From Diogma glabrata (Eukaryota; Arthropoda; Insecta; Diptera; Cylindrotomidae): a DNA stretch of 64,000 nucleotides. A program made the translations under genes and the position numbers. Position 1 is the stretch's first letter, and each line of letters starts with the position of its first letter. Shown piece by piece: positions 22,521 through 36,819 of the stretch. A model generated the notes under the pieces. That model was not told where the DNA came from and made no database searches. It saw only the letters and a list, made by a program, of their open reading frames with translations. The stretch spans positions 376,784,599 through 376,848,598 of the forward strand of contig OY856187.1 of NCBI GenBank assembly GCA_963693315.1. The letters run 5' to 3'.

Positions 22521-22860
22521 GTAAAGCTCCTAATTCATATTTCCAACAACATGGAAACGAACGGAATCGGTGAAGCCATTAAAAGAGATAGGGGCGTCAA
22601 CATATCTTACAATTTGATTACGTTTGCCATCTGCTGTGCGCATAGTAGAAAACAATTTACCATATGAAATGCCAGTGTTCTTTAACAATTCTAGAGAATT
22701 TCTTCGTAGAACGCTGATTGTGGCCAAACTATCAAGCAATCCATAAACCTTTTTATAAAAATTATGAATGTAAATATGTGGCCTAGGATTATTTATTCCA
22801 TAAATTACAGAGGAGATACATGTCTTATTTAGAATTTTTCGCATCCCCAGATAACGACGA
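22521..22860 (-). pseudogene. Gypsy 2 aspartic protease
   Basis: The frame 22530-22844 encodes a retropepsin-like protease, which in active elements cuts the Gag-Pol polyprotein. The block RPHIYIHNFYKKVYGLLDS leads into the active site, which reads D38-S39-L40-A-T instead of D-S-G-A-T, so the catalytic glycine is lost. TISVLRRNSLELL and a C-terminal flap-like region follow. The frame is interrupted downstream by the Transib-like element. Confidence 0.75.
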
Positions 22861-23105
22861 AAACGTTCGAGGCGTTTTAAAGAACTAAAGTAGCATCAAG
22901 CTTACCACATTTAAAATAATAAAGCATTATTTGTTTACTAGGACAATCCTGAACAAGGTGTCCTATGTCCTTGCATCTGTAACATATCGGATGTTCGATC
23001 CTTGGTTAATGTGTTGGCATGATTACTCTTGAAGCCATGACAGGTCTGTTAAGCATTCGTGGTGGTTTTGTATGCTGCAACATGAAATTGGACGTTAGAT
23101 GGGCC
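22861..23105 (-). pseudogene. Gypsy 2 Gag zinc knuckle region
   Basis: A canonical C-X2-C-X4-H-X4-C knuckle (CYRCKDIGHLVQDC) is at 22943-22984 on the minus strand. A second, degraded cysteine-rich stretch follows. This is the nucleocapsid part of Gag, lying between capsid (23106 upward) and protease. Confidence 0.7.
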
Positions 23106-24376
23106 TCATTCATCATCTTCAGATGGTAAAATTCCACTGATCCTGTATTGACCAGCTGTCCTGAATGTTGTTGGCAATGATGACCATAACTTCTTAAATT
23201 TCTGACATAACAATCGCAGGTCCTCTAGGGTACCTACCTCTGCTACTAAAGTTGCATTTCTTAATTCGATAGTCATACCAACTCTTACTATCTCAATCAT
23301 CTCCCTTTCCGTAAACGACCGAGTCAACCGTATGTTCAGTGCACTGATCTCGACTAAATATTCATAGATATTCAAACCCTCCTTTGGGTTTTGTTTTCTT
23401 TTCAACAACGCTCAAAGTACAGCTTTATCATCGGTAAAGGTACCATACGTACGAAGCAAACTCGATACTCATAGGTCAGATCTGGATAATATTTGTCTGC
23501 AGCTTCTTGAACTTATCAGGGAACAATGGACCTCAAATCGTCCCAGTCCACCCAATCCCTTCGCGCAGCCACTCCAATTCAGTGTGTAAATTCGTGTGTA
23601 TCATGGACCCATCATGGACGTGGCTATCATGGACGTGGACCCATCCCCCAAAAATATAGGAAGCCAATTTCTGTATCACTGATGCAGGCGCTGCTGATAC
23701 CCGAGCCACTCGTTGATAAGGAGAGGAGCTGAAGCTAGTGTTGTTGATTTGTAATGCTGGGCCTAGTTGTACCCGGGCGAAATTCGTGGCCAAAAGACCA
23801 TGACTAGGCTGATTTCCATTGCTTGGTTGATATTCGGTCATGTTCTCTATTAATGCACCTATTGGTTTAAAATGCCTCAAAGTAGATCCCCCCAATGGTT
23901 CATATACCATTCATACCAAGGAATCCAAACTCTTTGCTATTGGAACATCCCGCCTTTTAACTCCCTGAGGTCGAACTACCAAGCAATTGATCCCATTAAA
24001 AGCTACTGTCAAATTCATACTATAGCATATTTTCACCCGAGTACAATCTCCTTGCTGTCCCTGATCGGTTAGTACGATTGACATATTGCTTGATACGGTT
24101 TAAGAGATCCTGCAGTAAAATAAATTGTTGCACTGGTGGTACAAGACCCTCCGTTTCATGGTAAAATAATATATTGGTGGCCACGATTACCTCACTTTCA
24201 TCAATGAGGTTCGGCGCATGTGATCGAGTTATTGGAGCAGCTTGGTTAAGCACAGTTTTTCTCGATTCTTCCACCCAAGCATCACTGTCCAGTCGGATAC
24301 CCCGCGGTAAGTATTCAACCGCCAACTCGCTCTCATCCAGCTCGTAGAAGGGGTGAGCAATAGGTAAAATAGACAT
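23106..24376 (-). pseudogene. Gypsy 2 Gag, in three frame-shifted pieces
   Basis: Three minus-strand frames in order: 24020-24376 (N-terminal, starts MSILPIAHPFYELDESELAV), 23533-23910 (Pro/Ser-rich middle, with a His-Val-His-Asp duplication near its C-terminus encoded by a short tandem around 23607-23642), and 23106-23408 (capsid: QNPKEGLNIYEYLVEISALN, then FTEREMIEIVRVGM). The capsid piece has the look of a retrotransposon Gag multimerisation domain. Together they make a Gag of roughly 400 residues, disrupted by at least two frameshifts. The ATG at 24374-24376 is the likely authentic start, as upstream sequence is leader-like. Confidence 0.65.
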
Positions 24377-24560
24377 TTCTTTTGCGTACTTTAGTTTATA
24401 AAGGAAACGGTAATAAAAGGGAGAAACAAGGAGAATTTCCTGTGTGAGCTAAAAACGAAAACTAAATTTACCACAAAAACACCACACTAGCGGACATAAA
24501 AAATTCAATAAGAGAAACCCGAAAACCGAAATCACGACCACTAACGACAGAGATAAAAAA
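24377..24560 (-). mobile_element. Gypsy 2 leader (LTR not identified)
   Basis: Non-coding sequence between the Gag start and the T element at 24561. No convincing LTR end or primer binding site could be picked out, so the 5' end of gypsy 2 may have been replaced or lost at the T boundary. Confidence 0.35.
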
Positions 24561-26607
24561 AAATATTGCGACGCTGATGCATAGGCTGACTTCACCACAG
24601 CTCTGGAAACATAGTGTTCTGGATATATAATGAGCTAATATTCATAAAATACTTTAATTAAAAGCTAACCAATATTATGGACTTCGTAGTCCTATCCCAA
24701 CAAACATAAATTCTGTTGTACGAGAAAAAGTAAAAAAAATTTGTATGTACCAAATTTCATCCAACTCGATTATTAGGTACAGAAGTTATTGAGCTTCCAA
24801 AATAACAGGTACTTGGAGGACCTCCTACCACTTTGTTCACTTTCGCTAAAAAAACTAATCAGTTCCTTGCCATACATATTTGCATCTTTTTGCAAAGTGT
24901 AATCAAAATTACTTAACGAACGAATGTTGTATGCTTCCAACAAACATTGAAACAATAAACAGGTGTTCGGGAGGACCCCGCCACTTATCCCAATATTGTC
25001 CAAAAACTAATCAATTCTTTGTCAATAAAGTCTTTATCTTTTTTCAAAGTGCCATTAAAATTGATTAATGAATGAAATCTGTATGCTCCCAACAAACTTT
25101 AAAAACCAAGTGTGAAAAGTCAGCAGTTGTATGGTAGATCCTCCGCCACTTTGATTAATGTGTCCCAAAAGATGATAATAATCTTCTTACACTAATTGAA
25201 ACCTTTCCATAAGTTTTATTATAATCACTTCAATATTGTAGGCTGTAGTGTGCATAAAGATACCGAAAAAACTGCCAACAATTAAAAAAAATTATTTTTA
25301 CCGGAAGTAAAAAACCGGAAGTTGGGATGCAGAATTTTTGTAAATCATACTAAATGCTTATGTACAAAGTTTCATCTAATTCGATTATCAGGTACAGATG
25401 TTATTGAGCTTAAAAAAAAACAGGTGTATGGGACACCCCCCACCACTTTGTTCACTATCGCTCAAAAACTAATCAGTTCTTTGCCATACATGTTTGCATT
25501 TTTTTCCAAAGTGTCATCAAAATTGGCTTACGAACGAATGCTGTGTGCTCCCAACAAACATTGAAAAAATGATGACACAGTAAACAGGTGTTCGGAAGAC
25601 CCCGTACCACTTATCCCAATATTGTCCAAAAACTAATCAGTTCCTTTTCATTTAAGTTTCCATCTTTTTCCAAAGTGTCATTAGAATTGATTAATGCATG
25701 AAGTCTGTATGCTCCCAACAAACTTTAAAAACAAAGTGTGAAAAGTCAGCAGTTGTATGGTAGACCCCCGCCACTTTGATCAATGTGTCCCAAAAGATGT
25801 AAATTATCTTCTTACACTAATTGGAACCCTATTCCATAAGTTTCATCATAATCACTTCATTATTGTAGGCTATAGTGTGCATAAAGTCACTGAAAAAACT
25901 TAAAATAAGTACAAAAAAATTTTTTTTACCGGAAGTGAAAAACCGGAAGTTGGGATGCAGAACTATTTTAAACCGTACTACATACTCATGTACCAAGTTT
26001 CATCCAATTCGCTTATCAGGTACAGATGTTATAGAGCTTTCAAAAAAACAGGTGCTCCAGGGACCCCCCACCACTTTGTTCACTATCGCTCAAAAACTAA
26101 TCAGTTCTTTGTCATACATGTTTGCATCTTTTTCCAAAGTGTCATCAAAATTCATTCACGAATGAATGTTTTATGCTCCCAACAAACATAAAAACTTTGT
26201 GGAAAAAACCACCTGTTGTATGGTGGACCCCCCAACTTTTTATCCAATGTGCTCCAAAAGCTGATAAAATATTTCTCATGTTATTTAAAAGCTTTTCGCA
26301 ACGTTTCATGAAAATCGATCGGTAATTGTAGGCTACAGTAGGGATAAACACCTGAAAAAAAAACTTTTTAACCGGAAGTGACAAACCGGAAGTATGCAGG
26401 TATGCAGAAATATTGGAAACAGTACTAAAACCTTATATACTAAGTTTCAATAAGATCATAGCCCGGGATCAGAAGTTATTCAAGATTTAAACTTAGAGGT
26501 GTTCGGGAGACCCCCCGCCATTTTGTCCAAATTTGAAATGAATCCAGATCTTCCATTTCCAAGTGAACTTGTATCATTTTCCAAAGTTTCATCAAGATCC
26601 TATGCAG
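24561..26607. repeat. T element, copy 1: tandem-unit repeat with paired ACCGGAAGT
   Basis: Starts AAATATTGCGACGCTGATGC and ends TTTCATCAAG-TCCTATGCAG; the same start and end delimit 55157-55901, so this is a mobile or dispersed unit. The body is tandem: paired ACCGGAAGT motifs (25300/25314, 25928/25942, 26371/26385) mark unit boundaries 628 and 443 bp apart. Within units a shorter motif also repeats (CCAAAAACTAATCAGTTCTT; TCCAAAGTGTCATCAAAATT; TGCTCCCAACAAACA). Open frames such as 25322-25564 and 25875-26165 merely reflect the repeats. Unit number differs between the two copies. Confidence 0.75.
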
Positions 26608-26869
26608 AAAACTCGAAGGCTGTAGGATATTCTTGTCCAACGTACATAGCACTACCGCCAGGAAAACATTCATCCTCAACAGCGTATTCCCATGCTTTAG
26701 ATTTTGAGAAATTAATTAATATACCAGAATTTTTAGTTCTCACAAAATTCCAAAACAATATTAAACCGATATCTTATGATGGCGGTCCCGATACCACTGC
26801 AGAAAGTTATTAAAATTGGAATAAGCAACTTTTTAAAACATAACTTAGATGACTTTTATATAGCATCCC
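26608..26869. other. Unassigned sequence
   Basis: No repeat or coding signal recognised between the T element and the GATCAGG repeat. Confidence 0.4.
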
Positions 26870-27060
26870 AAGCAGAAATTGGCCAAGACTCAAATAAGGT
26901 CCTGATCAGGTTTGCCCTAGTCCGGATTAGGCATTGGTATGGCAGTCTGATTGGATCCTGATCATGATTGTAACGTCATGATTGTCCTGATTCTGATTGA
27001 CGGGTCAGACCTTGAATGGGATAATTGGTTCAGGCCCTCATTGAGATAACCTGCCAGTCC
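26870..27060. repeat. GATCAGGG-rich repeat, copy 2 (inverted)
   Basis: Resembles the reverse complement of 5775-6105, sharing CCTGATCAGGTTTGCC and GGTTCAGGCCCT-type words. Diverged and shorter. Confidence 0.5.
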
Positions 27061-27831
27061 CCGATATATTTATATATTATATAAATAAATTAATTAAAAT
27101 AAAATAAACAATTACATTGGAAAAAATTAAAACATATACCACCTTAATCAAAGGTGGACACCACCTTATTAAAAGCTGGACAAATATTGAAGAAATGTTT
27201 CCTAGGAAGTTGAACTAAACCAGGGCAGATAAATAAAACTGAAAATGTTTTCAGTCACTAGTACTGAAAGTAAATAAGTTTCGGTGGTCGCCTACAGGTG
27301 GTGGTTATTTAAGAATTGAATATTTGAGATTGAATTTCAATTACTGTTTCTGTTGTTGTTTCGGTTGCTGTGTTTATTTCTGTCAATATCGCAGTATTTT
27401 GAAGGGATTGAATATTTTGAATATTTTGATCGAATCGAATCGAAACTAATCATTATATCAATTGTGTGTAATTAATTAATTAAACTAATAATGAGTGTGT
27501 TTTTTTCTATATCGGAGAAATCGGAGCGATAAAATAAAATTTGTATCAGATATATCGTATAATTTTTTTATCCGATAATTAACTGTCAGATATAAAATAT
27601 ATTCTCTGAGTTCTTTCCGCCAAAAAAAAAAATTAAAAAATAATTTATTAAATAAATAAATAAATTTTATAAAAAAATTTATTTATATTTGTTTTTAATT
27701 GAAACTTTACATACAACTCTTTAAATTTATATTTTAAACGATGACTTCCAGTCGGTAAAAAAAATATCTGTAATATCTGTAAAAGTTTTTAGAGAAAATA
27801 TATGAATTATTTTCATTATTCATATTGTCAA
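27061..27831. other. AT-rich DNA, no gene seen
   Basis: Short ATTAATTA and ATCGAATCGAA runs; nothing else recognised. Confidence 0.45.
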
Positions 27832-28308
27832 ATTCATCTACTAAAAACTTACAAACCGACATATCTAAATTTGACTGTGTAAAAAATAAACAAGATCGCT
27901 TTTCTACCAGTGTAAAATAATGAATTATAAGGCGTGCTATACACCTGAGCTAAACTATGCGAAATATACGAACTATGTTTTTAAAAAAGTAATGTTTTAA
28001 TGCGAATAAAGCATTTTAAAAAAAATGTAATGTTTCCGTTTTTATTTTCTTTTTTAAATGTTTTGATTCCGTAATGTTTTTTTTCTGTATAATTACGTTA
28101 TATACATTATTTTTTTCAAACATAGTTCCCATATTTCGCATAGTTTAGCTCAGGTGTATAGCACGCATTATTGTATTCGCCTGTTATTATTCCATCTGTA
28201 GGCGAACACAATAATAACATTATTTTACACTGGTAAAAATGCGATCTTGTTTATTTTTTACACAGTCAAATTTAGATATGTTGTTTTGTAAGTTTTTAGT
28301 AGATGAAT
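27832..28308. mobile_element. Palindromic MITE, 477 bp
   Basis: The left arm (27832-27980, ATTCATCTACTAAAAACTTA...) is repeated inverted at 28118-28308 with few differences. The right arm has an extra block of about 55 bp (28165-28218) that is itself a small palindrome (ATTGTATTCGCCTG...TAGGCGAACACAAT). The loop between the arms is AT-rich. No clear target duplication and no coding sequence. A foldback-type non-autonomous transposon is the simplest reading. Confidence 0.75.
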
Positions 28309-28485
28309 CGAAAGCGTAGAAAAAATAGCGTTTTCTACGCGTGGTAAAAACGTTTTTGCGTTCCTGAACTTATTCCACAGAGACGTTTTCACCACTTGTA
28401 TAAAAATGTACTATTTCCGGAGCAACTTGAGTGAAACATAATATGTTTTTTTTATTTTTATATGTAAAATCAAAATTCACTCCAA

Positions 28486-28650
28486 ATATTTTTAATAAAT
28501 CAATTTTATTTAAAATAATCTTTACTACATGTTTCGAAATTCAAAATTTCATCGACATGTTAATTGTACGAAAATACCTGTCGATGAAATTTTGAATTTC
28601 GAAACATGTAGTAAAGATTATTTTAAATAAAATTGATTTATTAAAAATAT
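28486..28650. repeat. Perfect 72-bp inverted repeat
   Basis: 28486-28557 and 28579-28650 are exact reverse complements, separated by a 21-base loop. By eye no mismatch is present. Transcribed, it would form a 72-bp perfect hairpin. It lies 177 bp from the palindromic MITE but is not similar to it. Confidence 0.9.
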
Positions 28651-32184
<3,534 letters not shown>

Positions 32185-32914
32185 CACTTCTATCTTTTTA
32201 TTACATTAAAAGAAAAATTCAATTGTTTCACTTACTTTATGATTGTACAGGATCCAACTTTCCATCAATCAGTAATACAGTCAATCATAATGAATAAATT
32301 ATACATCTCGTTTATAAAGTACAATAATCAAACAAAAGATGAGATTTTGGTTCTGACGATTGATGAATAATAATGACAATACGATACAATAATCAACAAA
32401 ATAGCTCCGAAGTTTTATTATTTGAAGAAAAAATCGTATGTTTCTTCCAATTAAATTCAACATTATACACCACAAATAATTTTAGAACTTTTTATCATCA
32501 GCCAATTAGCACATCACTCAAGCTGTTAATTTCTCCGATCTCGAAAGCTCTTTGGTAATTTTGTTTTACCTAATTTAATTTTAACCAAACTCTAAATTTG
32601 AATTATTAAATCGACCGATTGATATAAATCAATTAAATTTTCAATAAAAAAATTGAATATTCCAGCACTTGTTAAGGCTGTTTTACACGGACCAGTTTTT
32701 TGTCCAGAAAAGTATTCATTTTTGTATCCAGTCAAAAATGGACATTTTAAGCAAAAAATGAAGCTAGCTAGCTTCGTAACAAGTTTACACAGACTTGTCT
32801 GCCCGTTAATATAAAACTCCTTCAGATGAAACCATCTCATGTAGGTCAAAGCTTCGCAGTTTTTGAAATGGTGGGTTGGAGCTAGGGATTTCAAGCCCGT
32901 GGAATTATTTGCTT
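32185..32914. other. Unassigned sequence upstream of LINE C end
   Basis: Frames of 61 (plus) and 100 codons (32592-32894, minus) carry no recognised motif. The minus-strand frame abuts the LINE C-terminus and may include its 3' UTR. Confidence 0.4.
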
Positions 32915-33582
32915 CATGAGTCCCGAGATCCCGGGTGGTATCTTACGGGTGCTGGTGAATGAGGTCCACATGGATCTCCTTCCCCTACTCGAACCATTTG
33001 AATCTTTGAGGAAGCTTACTTTTTCCTTGATTTTGAAAAGCCTCAGGTTGGTGAGAGTTTTAAGTGTTTGTGTTCCAAAATGTGTCGTTTTATGGGGTAA
33101 TGGACACGGACACGTACAAATGAGATGAAATAATGTGATCTCCTCAACTTCCTCTTTCTTAAATTTTTTTCAGGAGTCATAAGTGGGAAGGCTAAGACCT
33201 TTTGCGCGTCCTCTCCAATGATCTAGTCACAAGTCATGACTCCTACCAATGAACTACCTCCAATATGGTCCTTCTTATTTAGTAAGTGATGGCATTTGAC
33301 CGGTTATCAGTTATGCAGGTAGCCCAGTCGTAAGTTAATTGTTTGAGATAAGCAAGCGCTACTATGTCCCGGCACCCATATAATATGGATAGCAAACTGC
33401 ATAGCCATCTCATTCAAAGATGAGCGGTAGGTTATTGTCACTTTTGATATCGTTACTACTCCATCTAGTGATTTCAATGCAGCTCGACTGGCCACATAGA
33501 CGTTGATATCTCTAGTTGATATTACATTATGCTTTAACAATGCCAAGGCTTCATTTATCGCGACCACTTCGGCCTGATGCAC
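32915..33582 (-). pseudogene. LINE C: RNase H domain and C-terminus
   Basis: The frame 33307-33582 is a LINE-type RNase H: QAEVVAINEALALLKHN is the core Glu-containing helix, and IIWVPGHSS is the C-terminal His motif. The DSxAAL motif that supplies a catalytic Asp reads ASRAAL, so the domain is inactive. Downstream (about 32915-33200) the decayed C-terminal region of the same polyprotein is readable in shifted frames. RNase H at the 3' end points to the I/LOA/R1-like group of non-LTR elements. RNase H removes template RNA during target-primed synthesis. Confidence 0.75.
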
Positions 33583-34017
33583 ACTGACGTGGTCCGCAAG
33601 ATGAAAAGAGAGGTTAATTTTTAATTGTTGCCAGCCTTGTATGCCTCTCCTGAGAAATCCTTGGTGATAATGTTTTGCAGATTTTACTTGCGGCCTAGTC
33701 TGAGGAAGTTGTAGTTATGAACAACATCACTCTTCGTCAAGCCGAACTCCCCCAAACTTTTCTGGTGGGTATGAGAATACCAAAACCGCTCTTAAAGTTT
33801 AGAAGAAATGTGGCCAATGTTTTTATGGTGAACTCATTGCATGTGCAGGATTTTGGAGTGTCTGATTTGGCTACCGGTCCACTGTGGTGTAGCGCTGAGT
33901 CGAAGGGCTGTATTGGATGATCTCTATTGACCTAGCACATCAAGGGCTGGAAGATACAGAATGACGTCCATCGTCTGAGTGGGTGTTGTAAGTATCGCAC
34001 CATACGTGAACAAACAT
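33583..34017 (-). pseudogene. LINE C: joint with RT deleted
   Basis: Only about 435 bp separate the endonuclease and RNase H remnants, where an intact element would carry the whole reverse transcriptase. No RT motif was found, so the RT was deleted or replaced. Confidence 0.5.
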
Positions 34018-34640
34018 TCATTTTTTTGCATTTTTTTTAAGAATTTCTGGTATAATTGGTGTGCTTTCAATGTTGCATACAATAAGTCTAGTGGTTAGCA
34101 AATAATTAGAAGCTAACTGAATCCTTTCGTTGATGTCTGTGCTTTCCCGGATAACGTGATGAGTGTTTACATCGCCGTATATGACCAATTCTTCGCCTAT
34201 TTTTTGAGCTACCGTTACAATAGCAGCCAGAAGTTTGGAAAGGTGGTCCTTGAAAATCATACGCCATATACGTATGGAGACCAACTAAAGTGACTTTTGA
34301 CCATATCCTTGTCTGAATAGTTAGATAATAAGAAAATACTCGAGTTATTTTTAGCTAAAGCACAAGCTCTTACCATTGTTCCTCACAGAGAGGAATTTAT
34401 AATTGGGAGTTATGAGCCCAGAAATTAAGTTGTTAGATATTCAAGGGTAAATATCCATGGGATCAGAACGATGTCCTCATTCGTGCTTGAGAGTTGGATT
34501 AGAACTGCCGCTGAAGCCGGTTTGGAGTGGTGAAGAATAATTTGGAGCACCACAACCGCATCGCTGTCCCACTCAGATTTCGACGACATCTCCGAAACTG
34601 CCAAGCGAACACTTTACTGCAGCTCTCCTTTGCTGTTTAA
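34018..34640 (-). pseudogene. LINE C: AP-like endonuclease remnant
   Basis: Minus strand. The frame 34018-34284 includes LVIYGDVNTHH (the G-D-x-N-x-H endonuclease motif) and LLTTRLIVCN. Upstream (about 34290-34620) the N-terminal LQIILHHSKPASAAVL region and part of the next block are readable with stops. In active LINEs this domain nicks target DNA. Confidence 0.65.
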
Positions 34641-36539
34641 ACTAGTACAAGATGCCGCCAGATACTACTTCTCCGTTTCTGAGCTAACTTCCTTAAAACG
34701 TTAACGAATGCTCTCGTTGCTTTCGTAGCAGAGGTTTGGGCGCAAGCCATAGATGTTTAGTTGTATGGTACATAAGCCGTATACGATCTCTGCATTAAAA
34801 ATTTTCAGCGACTTGTTGTTAATAACAACGATAACTTATCACGAGTCCTCTACCCCCTGTTCCACTTTTCCAATTTTCAAATTAGAATTCGGCAAACATT
34901 CGATGTTAAGGTGAATTATTCTAAGGATGCCCTCATTATCTGAAGGTTCTGCCGAACTTTTAGTTCAAGCTTATGGTCTTCTAGGGATTTGATCTCTTTC
35001 GACTACCTCTATTTATGGTAATTCTGTGGAGCAGGGGTGACCGCTAGTCCTCACATGCTATCCACTTGTAGAACCACGGGTGCCATCCTTCATTCCTACA
35101 GTGGGTGATGGACCAGTATTCAACTTAAGCATTGAACAGAAATCGGTTTCCAGCACAATCGAATCATCACAAATTCTTTCCCGATAGTTCTGAATCAGCC
35201 GGGTGAGCAAAGTTAATGGCAATCGCTACTCCAATCGCTTCAACCTTTGAAACTCCACTCGAACCTGATATATGTCCCAGGATCATTGAGTTTGGAGCAA
35301 GTGACCCTTAAAACAATTTTGAAAAAAGTGCGTGAAATGTGCATTAATTGTGCATGTTACAAAATTCCCGTCCAATAAATTGTGCATATTAAATGTAATG
35401 CACATGATGTCACCATATCGTGCCCATGTCGTAAAACGCATGGGCAACACAAACGTTAGTCGCTTGTTTTACGAATAATAAAAAACGAAGCAAAACGAAA
35501 TTTATTAAATGATAAAAATAATAAACAAAGAATAAAAAAAATAGAGAGTGAAAACGTAGTTTAACTTTCTAAAATGCCTTGTTTCATTTAACTTTTAATG
35601 AGATAATATGACTTTCGTAATAATAAATTGATGAATTTTATTTTATTTTCATCTAAAATTATGAGCGAAAGAAATTTTTTTGTGAAGTTTAATGAAAAAA
35701 TTTACAAAAAACAAACGCGCACTTTAAATAATTATTTTAGTGATTTTAAAAAATTATTATACTATTTAATATATTTTTGTCATTTTTCATATTGATTCAC
35801 TAATACTTTATACTAATACTAATACTTTATACTAATATTAATAGGTTTCCAAAAGATTATTTTTTTATAATATTAAGAAAATTGTTCAAAATTAATATTA
35901 TTTTTTATATCTATGACAAATATTTCCATTGTTTGAATTCTGATTTGTTTTCCTTTAATTTGCTATGAACGATTTACTTTAAAAATGGACGCCTTATTTA
36001 CAAAACTAATCACACGATTACACTTTCATTTTACGACTTAAAAATACGACCGCAATCTTCATTTGTCGTAATGAAGTCACCAAAAATATTAGTTTAAGAA
36101 AGATAACGTATTAGTAGATCCTAGTCATAAATACATACATCAAATATTTTAGTATTAATGCTTGAAAGTTCTATGCCCATTTTGTATACATGTTTACATG
36201 ATTTAAGAATGTTAAATTAAAACAAATTGGTATGACGTTAGCACTCAAATACTTTAAAAACTTCAACTTAATTTAAAATATGCACTAGAATTTTTAAAAA
36301 AAAATTTAAAATTTTTAAAATAAAGTAAACAAAATGTGCATAGACTCCTAACCAGGCATAGAACGTTTGTCGGGTGGTAAGCTATTCGAGTTCTTTTCAT
36401 CGTTGCTATTTTGGACTAAGTTCTTTAAATCCTAAATCCTAAATTCTTTATCTAAATCCTAAATTCTTTAAATTTTACCAATTTTTTTCTTGTTTTTGAT
36501 TTGTTCCATTGGGTTCCAACCGCTTCAAGGTTCACTGTT
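34641..36539. other. Unassigned, partly LINE-flanking DNA
   Basis: Higher-complexity sequence to about 35300 may be LINE C ORF1 remnants, but no motif is certain. 35500-36350 is AT-rich. At 36427-36472 AAATCCTAAATCC is repeated imperfectly. Confidence 0.35.
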
Positions 36540-36588
36540 AGCGACTAAGCTATTCGACAGGCCGTAGCGACTAAGCTATTCGACAGGC
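36540..36588. repeat. 23-bp tandem duplication
   Basis: AGCGACTAAGCTATTCGACA(GGC) at 36540-36562 and 36566-36588; a partial copy (TAAGCTATTCGA) lies near 36377. Confidence 0.75.
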
Positions 36589-36740
36589 TCCACCCTATAT
36601 GTGAGAACAATATTCCATGCAGGGACGAATAAATGATTTATAAATTAAAAGAAGCTGCTCGCTATTAAAAACCTTACGACAACGACCCAAAAATCCTAAT
36701 TTTTGAACAAGTAAATCTCAAGATTGCTTCTTTTATATGC
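36589..36740 (-). pseudogene. LINE fragment (RT C-terminal region)
   Basis: Decayed minus-strand peptide resembling the block after RT in CR1/jockey-like elements (LLIYKSFIRPxMEYCSH-like: FINHLFVPAWNIVLTY). Several stops. It reads like the family of the LINE at 58750-60960, not that of the adjacent RT piece. Confidence 0.45.
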
Positions 36741-36819
36741 TTCTGATCTGCAAATGAAGTTTAAACAGTTGTAGGAGAATCTCGATTGACGCGTTAAGGC
36801 ATGTTCTTATTGTTCGTAT

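Noticed and set aside
25322..26325. Several 60-100 codon frames in the T element
   Set aside because: They repeat with the tandem units and change frame between units, so they are not selected as protein.
36427..36472. Telomere-like AAATCCT repeats
   Set aside because: Only a few imperfect units; not the insect TTAGG repeat in tandem and not at a scaffold end.
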